A stretch of DNA of 35,882 bases from Thiogranum sp. (lineage in GTDB: Bacteria > Pseudomonadota > Gammaproteobacteria > DSM-19610): contig JASBST010000053.1 in NCBI GenBank assembly GCA_030148775.1, positions 1 through 35,882 on the forward strand, written 5' to 3'. The notes under the pieces are model-generated. The model saw only the letters and a program-made list of their open reading frames with translations, searched no databases and had not been told where the DNA came from. The translations under genes and the position numbers were made by a program. Shown here in pieces: positions 29,676 to 35,882 of the stretch. Positions within the stretch are counted from its first letter, which is position 1; every line of letters begins with the position of its first letter.

Positions 29676-32644
29676 CAGAATTTCTCCGGGTGGGACATCG
29701 ACTGCGGCGGTGTGGCGTAGTCGGGCCGCTGCCATTTCTGTTGCGGGTGCACGCCGTCGTCAGGGGTGGATTTGAAAAAGCGGAAGTTGTGCGCCGGCAG
29801 CGGCGACTGGCCGTCGACTTCCAGCACTTCCAGTTTGACGGCGATCTCCTTGTAGGCCGGGGTGTCGCTGTCCTTGTCGGCCACGTTCGAGGTCAGCATG
29901 TTGATGGCGCGCGCGTTGCTTCTGGCGTTTTCCGGCAGATAGAGCTGGCCGTCGTGGACCCGGTCGGTGACCAGGGCGCGCACCTCGATGTGGCCATGGC
30001 GCGAGGTCAGCTTCACCAGGCTGCCGCTGCGCACGCCGTACTCATGCGCCAGCGCCGGCGAGATCTCGACGAAGTTGGTCGGCACCTGGCTGCGCAGGCC
30101 GGCCGAGCGGTGGGTCAGGTTACCTTCGTGGAAGGTCTCCAGCAGGCGGCCGTTGTTGAGATGCAGCGGATAGTCGGCGTCGGTCTGTTCGCTCGGCGGT
30201 GTGTACTCCAGCGGATGCAGGCGCGCCTTGCCGTCGGGGAAATGAAAACCGTCCAGGTACAGGTGCGGCGTGTCGCGGCCGTCGGCGGCGATCGGCCACT
30301 GCAAGGACTTGTAGCCTTCCAGCCGTTCGTAAGTGAGACCGGCGAACATCGGCGCCAGGGTCGCCGCCTCGTGCAGGATCTCCTTGGGGCTTTGGTAGTT
30401 CCAGTCGGCACCCAGGGCGCGCGCCAGTTCGGTCTGGATCTGCCAGTCGGGTTTACAGTCTCCGAGCGGCGGCATCACCTGATAAAGGCGCTGCACGCGG
30501 CGTTCGGTATTGACGAAAGTGCCCTCTTTTTCGACGCTGGGGGCGCCGGGCAGGATGACGTCGGCGTGCTCGCAGGTGCGGGTGAAAAAGATCTCCTGCA
30601 CCACCATGAAGTCCAGCTTGTCGAAGGCCGACTGCACGTATTGAGCATCGGCGTCGACCAGCGCCATGTCTTCACCGACGATATAGAGCGATTTGAGCTC
30701 GCCTTCGTGGATGGCGCGCGGGATGGCGTGGTTGGTGTGGCCTTTGTTGGTCGACAGTTGTACGCCCCAGGCTTTTTCGTAGCGCGCCCGCACCTCGTCG
30801 TCGCTGACGAACTCATAACCGGGAAAGCGCTTGGGCATGGAGCCGAAGTCGCTGCAGCCCTGCACGTTGTTGTGGCCGCGCATGGGGTAGGCGCCGGTGC
30901 CCGGTCGGCCGGCGTTGCCGGTGACCAGCAACAGGTTGGCGATGGCGGTGGAGATATCCGAACCGGCCCGGTGCTGGGTCACGCCCATGGCCCAGATGGC
31001 GCACAGACTGCGGGCACCGGCGATCATGCGCGCCACCTCCTCCAGCCGGCCGGCGGCGACGCCGGTCAGCTCCTGGGCGTGATGCAGGGTGAAGGGTTCG
31101 AGGCTCTGGCGGTACTCGTCGAGGTTGTTCACCCGCTGGGCTAGAAAGGCGGTGTCGTCGAGGCCGTAGTCGAGGATGTAACGGGTGATGGCGCTGAGCC
31201 AGGCCACGTCGCTGCCGGGGTTGGGGCTGAGGAAGACATCGGCGCGCTCGGCCATCTCGTGGCGGCGCAGGTCGACCACGATATGTTTCTGGCCGCGCTG
31301 TTTCTGCGCCTGCTTGAGCCGGGTGGCGATCACCGGATGACTCTCGGCGGTGTTGGAACCGATGATCAGCAGCATCTCGGCGCTTTCCAGGTCGCTGATC
31401 GAGCCGCCGTCGCCGCCGTAACCCATGGTGCGCCACAGCCCCTGGGTGGCCGGCGACTGGCAGTAGCGCGAGCAGTTGTCGATGTTGTTGGTGCCGATGA
31501 CCGCGCGCGCCAGTTTCTGCATCAGATAGGATTCTTCGTTGGTGCACTTGCTGGAGGCGACAAAAGCCAGCGCGTCGGGGCCGTGCGCCTGTTTGATTTC
31601 GCCGAAGCGGCGCGCGATCAGGTTGTAGGCCTCGTCCCAACTGGCCTTGCGGAAATAGCCGTTTTCCCGGATCAGCGGATGCGTCAGGCGGTCCTCGGCG
31701 TTGACGAAATCCCAGCCGAACTTACCTTTGACGCAGGTCGAGATGCCGTTGACCGGCGCTTGGGCGACCGGTTGCACCTTGAGGATGGTGCGTCCCCGGG
31801 TCCACATCTCGAAGGCACAGCCGACGCCGCAGAAGGTGCAGACCGTCTTGGTGCGTTTGATTTCCGGGCGCCGCCAGGCGACGTCCATCTCCGACAGGCC
31901 AAAGATGGGCGCGAAACCGACCGTCGGCTCGATGCTTTTGATGAATTCGATGGCCGAGCGCTTGAGCGTACCCGGCATGCCCGTCAGCGGTCCGGCCTCG
32001 CCGAGCATGCTTTTCTCCATCAGCGCGTTGCACGGACACACCGTGACGCAATGGCCGCAAGACACGCAACTGGAATGGTTCGCCGACTCGCCGCCGTCCC
32101 ACAGCACGCGCGGGTCCTGGCGCTGCCAGTCGATGGACAGCGTCTCGGTCACCTGCACGTTCTGGCAGGCTTCGACACAGCGCCCGCACAGAATGCACTG
32201 GTCCGGGTCGTAGATATAGAAAGGATGACTGTCGTCGACGGCATAGGGTTTGCGCCGGTGCGGATAGCGCTGGTAGGGCACGTCCATCTGATTGACCACG
32301 TTGTGCACGCGACAGTCACCGTTGTTGTTCTCGCACACCGAGCAGTAGAGTTCGTGGCGGGCAACGACGCGATCGACCCCTTCGCGGCGTGCCTCGCGCG
32401 CCTTGTCGGTTTCCAGACTGATGTTAAGGCCGTCTTCGATACTCAGGGCGCAGCCGCGCCGCAGTTGACCGTCGACTTCCACCCAACAGGTGTCGCAGGT
32501 TTCGATAGGACCGAGGAAACTGTCGTAACAGATATGCGGCAGATCGATGCCCTGTTGGCGCAAAAACTCGATCAACGGCGTACCGCTGTTGCCGGCGTAC
32601 TGTTTGCCGTCGATCGTCAGTGTGCAAAGGTTTGACTCGGACAT
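29675..32644 (-). CDS. fdhF: NuoG-like formate dehydrogenase catalytic subunit (molybdo/tungsto-bis-MGD)
   Basis: A 989-residue cytoplasmic formate dehydrogenase alpha subunit. In order: a [2Fe-2S] domain (Cys39, 50, 53, 65), a His-Cys3 cluster region (His97, Cys101, 104, 111), two [4Fe-4S] ferredoxin motifs (Cys150-160 and Cys193-203), the molybdopterin-enzyme [4Fe-4S] site (Cys269, 272, 276, 304), then the Mo-bisMGD body and a C-terminal dinucleotide-binding domain. The metal ligand is Cys395 in DNCSRYCQSPATQGL, so it is the Cys, not the selenocysteine, form. The next residue is Gln where many formate dehydrogenases have the catalytic His; I believe the DUF1641-linked subgroup shares this, but that needs an alignment. 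No diaphorase subunit is encoded here. It is the first gene of the fdhF-DUF1641-fdhD operon. Confidence 0.94.
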   Translation of the reverse strand: MSESNLCTLTIDGKQYAGNSGTPLIEFLRQQGIDLPHICYDSFLGPIETCDTCWVEVDGQLRRGCALSIEDGLNISLETDKAREARREGVDRVVARHELYCSVCENNNGDCRVHNVVNQMDVPYQRYPHRRKPYAVDDSHPFYIYDPDQCILCGRCVEACQNVQVTETLSIDWQRQDPRVLWDGGESANHSSCVSCGHCVTVCPCNALMEKSMLGEAGPLTGMPGTLKRSAIEFIKSIEPTVGFAPIFGLSEMDVAWRRPEIKRTKTVCTFCGVGCAFEMWTRGRTILKVQPVAQAPVNGISTCVKGKFGWDFVNAEDRLTHPLIRENGYFRKASWDEAYNLIARRFGEIKQAHGPDALAFVASSKCTNEESYLMQKLARAVIGTNNIDNCSRYCQSPATQGLWRTMGYGGDGGSISDLESAEMLLIIGSNTAESHPVIATRLKQAQKQRGQKHIVVDLRRHEMAERADVFLSPNPGSDVAWLSAITRYILDYGLDDTAFLAQRVNNLDEYRQSLEPFTLHHAQELTGVAAGRLEEVARMIAGARSLCAIWAMGVTQHRAGSDISTAIANLLLVTGNAGRPGTGAYPMRGHNNVQGCSDFGSMPKRFPGYEFVSDDEVRARYEKAWGVQLSTNKGHTNHAIPRAIHEGELKSLYIVGEDMALVDADAQYVQSAFDKLDFMVVQEIFFTRTCEHADVILPGAPSVEKEGTFVNTERRVQRLYQVMPPLGDCKPDWQIQTELARALGADWNYQSPKEILHEAATLAPMFAGLTYERLEGYKSLQWPIAADGRDTPHLYLDGFHFPDGKARLHPLEYTPPSEQTDADYPLHLNNGRLLETFHEGNLTHRSAGLRSQVPTNFVEISPALAHEYGVRSGSLVKLTSRHGHIEVRALVTDRVHDGQLYLPENARSNARAINMLTSNVADKDSDTPAYKEIAVKLEVLEVDGQSPLPAHNFRFFKSTPDDGVHPQQKWQRPDYATPPQSMSHPEKF

Positions 32645-32855
32645 TGCTGTGCTATCCCCGCTGCTGAGCTGTGCCGCGTCGGTGGCGGCTGACGTTGTGC
32701 CCTGTGTCTGGCGGACGCAGGCGTTTTTCGTCTTGAACGAGTCTTTCTTCTACACCCGTCGACCGGGGTGCGCGTTTAAAAATGATAAATGACACGACCG
32801 GCGCGCGCAGGGCGCTGCCGGTGACGCGATCGACGCGAGTGCGTCGGGGCGGGTC

Positions 32856-35471
32856 TCAGGGTTGGGGCGCGTCCGCGCCCTCGGCGAAAAATGCCTTGAT
32901 GCGTTGCACGAAGTTGTTGCCGCCGATCGCGCTTTCCATTTGCGGTGGCGGCAGCGCTTCGGGTACCGCATAGGGGTCGTCGGCCGGTTGCAGCGCCACG
33001 ACTTTGAGGTTGTCGCGCAGGGCCACTAGGCGAAGATCGCCGGGGCGCACGCGCAGGCCGCGGGCGATGTAACGGTTGGCCTTGTCAATGTCGCCGCGAC
33101 TGATGGCATTGGCGGCCAGGCTGCCGTAGCGCGACACAACCCGGTCCAGACCGCGACGGGCGGCCGCGTTGTCGGGGTCGAGACGCAACACACGCTGATA
33201 GTAGTAATAAGCATTGTTGCCGGTGGGGATGGTCAGGCGGGTGGCGGCCAGCGCCTCGGCCGCATTCCCAAGCAACTTGTCGATCTGTCGTTGCATCGCC
33301 CCTGCGTCGGCGCTCGCCGGTTGTTCGCGCACATCCAGGGAAGCCACGGCGGCGGCGCGTCTGGCCTCAGCCCCCGGCGCTACCGCAGCGGCGGTCGTTG
33401 GGGTGTCGGTATACGACCGCGGATCGGCCGTACCCGTGACTGACCGAGGCGTCGCCGCCGCGGTGCTTGCCACCTTGGTTTCCGGCGCCTTGGTTTCCGC
33501 CGTCGCTGTTTCCGCCGTCGCTGTTTCCGCCGCCGCTGTTTTTGCCGTCGCTGTTTCCGTCGTCGCTGTTTTTGCCGAGGCCGTTTCTGTCGCCGCGGGT
33601 CTGTCGGCAGGAGCTGTTATCGACGCGGCGGACGGCGAGTGTTGCTGTACCGTCGGCGGGGCTATGGCGACCGTCCCGTTTCCGGACGCCGATACCGAAG
33701 CCCCGATCGACCTATCCACGGACGGCAGGGTTTCGGTTTCGTTCCGCGGCGGCGCGCGGTCGGTTGTCGCGGCGGACGCCATCGGGCCGGGGTCGGAATG
33801 CGTCGGAGCCGCGGCACGATCGACCGGCGATGTTGCCATAGGCGACGGCTTGCCAGGTCCGGCTTGCGCCGGTGCGGGGGCGGGCATCCCGTCGGGACCG
33901 CCGGCGGGGTTGGGGCCGCGCGCTCCCGCCGCCGTGCCGGCCACGGCGGAGATGGTCGCACTCAGTTGGGACTGTGCGTCAGCCGCTCGCGCCCTGACGG
34001 CCGCCGCCGCCGCGGCGGGCAGCTCGGCGTCGCGCTGCGTCACCGCCGCATCCAGTTTGTGCATATCGTCGACGCCCTGCACCAGCGTCGTGACCGCGCC
34101 GGCCGACAGCGTGACCGCCGCCACCAGACCGAACAGCAGCGCGGGTTTTTCCTTCAACAGGCCGGCGTTGCCGACCAGCGACGAAAATCTGTCCGCCATG
34201 AGCGGACGCGCCCGGCCTGTCGCCGCTGCGCCACCCGCCGTGCGCCACGGTTGGCGCGCAATGCGTGACGACTGCTGCGCCGCGCCAGGGACCGGCGCGT
34301 CCGCGCGAGCCCGCGCGGACGCTGACGTCTGCACCGCGGCGGCCGGCTGGCCAGAGGATGTACGCGCCGGCGCCAGCGCGCCGCCGGGACGCCGGACTTG
34401 CCCGCCCGGATGCGCCGCGGTGGAACGGTTCGCGGGCGCGGCCGGCGCGGTGACGGCTTGGTCTATCGGCGCGCTGTCCCCCGGGTCGACCGTGCGGCGC
34501 TGACGCGGCCCTTCGGCCTCGACGGCCGCCGGCGAGGTCTGTTCTTCATCGGCCAACGGCTCACCGCGCAGGGCCAGCGCGGACAGGTCCGGCAGCCCGC
34601 CGTCGGGCGCGGCCAGACCGGTGGTGGCGTCGGCCTTCTCCACCAGCGCCAACGGCGCCAGTTGTTCCTCGCCCAGCTCGCTGGCAATGCGATGCACATC
34701 GTCCTGGTTGAGGTGGTGCTTGTTATCCATATAACCTTGCAGCAACAAGCGGGTGCACAATTTGTTGATATGCCGCGGCACGCCCTTGCTGTATTCATAC
34801 ACCGCGAAGACCGCGCCGCCGCTCAGCTCCGGGTCGCCGCGCCAGTTGGCGCGACACAGCCGGTGCTCGACATAGGCGCGCGTCTCCATCACATCCAGCG
34901 ACTTCAGCCGGCAGGTGCCGACCACGCGCTGCTGTAACTGTTCCATATCCGGTTCGCGCATCAGGCTGCGCAACGACTCCTGCCCCACCAGAAAGATCTG
35001 CAACAGCGGTTTGACGCCCACCTGCATGTCCGCCAGCATGCGCAGCTCTTCCAGCGAGGCGTGCGACAGCCGCTGCGCCTCGTCAATCACCAGCAACACC
35101 TGGTGGCCTGCCTGCACTTTGGCGCTGAAATATTTCTGGATAGTCCGCACCAGCGTGGCCTTGTCCAGGCCTTCGGCCGGAATATCGAACTGATAGGCGA
35201 CGGCACGCAACAGATCGGCGGCGTCGAAGTCGGTCACGGCGATCCGCGCGGCGACCACGCCCTGGCGCGCCAGCGCCTGGAGGAAACTTTCCACCAGCGT
35301 GGTCTTGCCGGCACCCGGTCGGCCGGTAAGCAGGATGAAGCCTTCCCCCAGTTCGAAGGCATACTGCAGATAGGCGTGCGCCTCCTGGTACCCCGAATGG
35401 CTGTAACAGAACTGGGGGTCAGGCGTTAACCTGAACGGGTTGGCACTCAAGTGATAGTAGGACTCGTACAT
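32856..35471 (-). CDS. ExeA/MshM-like AAA ATPase with membrane segment, low-complexity linker and TPR-like tail
   Basis: An 871-residue protein. Residues 1-270 form an ExeA-type ATPase: MYESYYHLSANPFRLTPDP start, Walker A GRPGAGKTT (50-58), Walker B LLVIDEAQ (127-133) and GVPRHINKLC. A Pro/Ala-rich stretch (300-440) leads to one transmembrane helix (about 443-465). A periplasmic Ala/Thr/Pro linker follows with a Thr-Glu-Thr-Ala repeat (627-667), then a TPR-like region (728-822: YYYYQRVLRLDPDNAAARRGLDR). Such ATPases drive assembly of type II secretion, MSHA pili or exosortase-linked export through the wall. The exosortase-type substrate at 10 kb makes the last attractive, but no partner gene is adjacent. 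GAGAGAG precedes the ATG. Confidence 0.86.
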   Translation of the reverse strand: MYESYYHLSANPFRLTPDPQFCYSHSGYQEAHAYLQYAFELGEGFILLTGRPGAGKTTLVESFLQALARQGVVAARIAVTDFDAADLLRAVAYQFDIPAEGLDKATLVRTIQKYFSAKVQAGHQVLLVIDEAQRLSHASLEELRMLADMQVGVKPLLQIFLVGQESLRSLMREPDMEQLQQRVVGTCRLKSLDVMETRAYVEHRLCRANWRGDPELSGGAVFAVYEYSKGVPRHINKLCTRLLLQGYMDNKHHLNQDDVHRIASELGEEQLAPLALVEKADATTGLAAPDGGLPDLSALALRGEPLADEEQTSPAAVEAEGPRQRRTVDPGDSAPIDQAVTAPAAPANRSTAAHPGGQVRRPGGALAPARTSSGQPAAAVQTSASARARADAPVPGAAQQSSRIARQPWRTAGGAAATGRARPLMADRFSSLVGNAGLLKEKPALLFGLVAAVTLSAGAVTTLVQGVDDMHKLDAAVTQRDAELPAAAAAAVRARAADAQSQLSATISAVAGTAAGARGPNPAGGPDGMPAPAPAQAGPGKPSPMATSPVDRAAAPTHSDPGPMASAATTDRAPPRNETETLPSVDRSIGASVSASGNGTVAIAPPTVQQHSPSAASITAPADRPAATETASAKTATTETATAKTAAAETATAETATAETKAPETKVASTAAATPRSVTGTADPRSYTDTPTTAAAVAPGAEARRAAAVASLDVREQPASADAGAMQRQIDKLLGNAAEALAATRLTIPTGNNAYYYYQRVLRLDPDNAAARRGLDRVVSRYGSLAANAISRGDIDKANRYIARGLRVRPGDLRLVALRDNLKVVALQPADDPYAVPEALPPPQMESAIGGNNFVQRIKAFFAEGADAPQP
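33499..33588. repeat. 15-bp coding tandem repeat, six units
   Basis: Six units of a 15-bp sequence (gccgtcgctgtttcc and variants) lie inside the ExeA-like gene and encode the Thr-Glu-Thr-Ala / Ala-Lys-Thr-Ala linker on the minus strand. Unit length is a multiple of three, so copy-number change would lengthen or shorten the linker without frameshift. Confidence 0.75.
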
Positions 35472-35882
35472 AGACTCTCTCGTACTTAACCTGGCGCTCC
35501 CTGGTCGATTTCTGTCCTGTTCTTTTCCTTATGAGCAGAATTCGTCATTTGACTATACCACACAGCCTAGCGCATTCAGGGACACAGCGAATTCACATTA
35601 GATATAACACGTTCGCGCACGGCATTTGGTTCCCTCCGTGTTGTCCCCCTCGGGCGAGAGCGCCACCTCAAGCATTAATACCTTGATAAACCCCTGTTAT
35701 TTATATCGATCTTAATCACGCCAGGTTACATCAAGACTACGCGGCGGCGCCTACCCTGCAACCTCAGGGGGAAAAGCCGCCGCCTGTAGTGGCTAAGTAT
35801 TTTGGTCCACCGTTTTAGAGAAAAACCAATAGTTTTCCTCTGCCTGGTTTGGTGGCAAACCACCATTGTGTTGATGAGGACG
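35472..35882. other. Non-coding region at the right edge
   Basis: 411 bp with no convincing gene. The first part should hold the promoter of the leftward ATPase gene. The right half holds two structured elements: the nested hairpin at 35741-35783 and a shorter one at 35851-35864 (ggtgg-caaa-ccacc), which could alternatively pair as ggtttg 35846-35851 with caaacc 35856-35861. Mutually exclusive pairings near the edge suggest the leader of a rightward gene beyond the window. I do not recognise a known riboswitch. Confidence 0.45.
35741..35783 (+). ncRNA. Nested hairpin, possible leader RNA element
   Basis: Outer arms gcggcggc (35741-35748) and gccgccgc (35776-35783) enclose inner arms ccctg (35754-35758) and caggg (35765-35769) with a CAACCT loop. 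The outer 8 bp are all GC. No T-run follows, so it is not an intrinsic terminator. RNA function is a guess from structure only. Confidence 0.35.

Noticed and set aside
29690..32635. Long plus-strand frames (484 and 458 codons) opposite fdhF
   Set aside because: The minus strand is an unmistakable formate dehydrogenase; these frames reflect codon bias only.
33214..34503. 429-codon plus-strand frame opposite the ExeA-like gene
   Set aside because: A low-complexity Ala/Val/Ser-rich frame created by the repeat linker on the other strand; no start signal.
1..35882. tRNA or rRNA genes
   Set aside because: A read-through by eye found no cloverleaf-like segment ending in CCA nor any rRNA-like conserved block; a covariance search would settle it.

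Overview
The window looks like chromosome of a fairly GC-rich gammaproteobacterium. The evidence is the rlpA-dacA-dat cell-wall block, a LexA/ImuA SOS locus with CTG-N10-CAG boxes, NnrS, DsrE-family proteins, a VPLPAA-type PEP-CTERM protein and a NuoG-like formate dehydrogenase with FdhD. I cannot name family or genus. No tRNA, rRNA, CRISPR array, complete IS element or phage gene was seen.

Layout. 1-2.6 kb holds peptidoglycan genes (3' end of rlpA, dacA, D-amino-acid aminotransferase). 2.7-5.3 kb holds a small lipoprotein, a membrane-anchored TlpA-type thioredoxin and two unrelated DsrE-fold proteins, one exported. 5.5-7.4 kb is a PAS-PAS kinase coupled to an Rcp1-like response regulator; the kinase has Asn where the phospho-accepting His should be. 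7.5-9.9 kb is the most interesting block: an ATP-grasp ligase divergent from a 54-residue peptide gene, followed by an alphaKG-HExxH-type peptide hydroxylase. The peptide gene has its own promoter, a palindromic operator-like site and a strong intergenic hairpin. Together these look like a small undescribed RiPP (modified peptide) locus.

10-18.8 kb is a mosaic. It has an exosortase-type CHRD protein, a decapitated ABC-2 permease, a carboxymuconolactone-decarboxylase-like protein lacking its usual Cys/His, and a lipoprotein built from flagellar FlgG-like and FlgE-like modules with no flagellar genes nearby. It continues with a P-loop kinase, a methyltransferase, a monohaem cytochrome, an outer-membrane barrel, a DUF3050 protein, a cupin and a periplasmic unknown. 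18.9-22.2 kb has an nnrS relic, intact nnrS, and a diiron MBL protein divergent from a TetR regulator with two matching 16-bp palindromes between them. 22.3-26.7 kb reads as less GC-rich and carries a peroxiredoxin, NTF2-like, MarC, a lipoprotein, and a sulfotransferase/PhyH pair.

26.7-28.1 kb is a lexA-imuA operon in which lexA has an in-frame amber codon at position 39 and imuB/dnaE2 are absent. 28.3-32.6 kb is a tightly overlapping formate dehydrogenase operon (fdhF, DUF1641, fdhD). 32.9-35.5 kb is a long ExeA-like ATPase with a membrane segment, a low-complexity linker and TPR-like tail, followed by a non-coding region with strong hairpins at the window edge.
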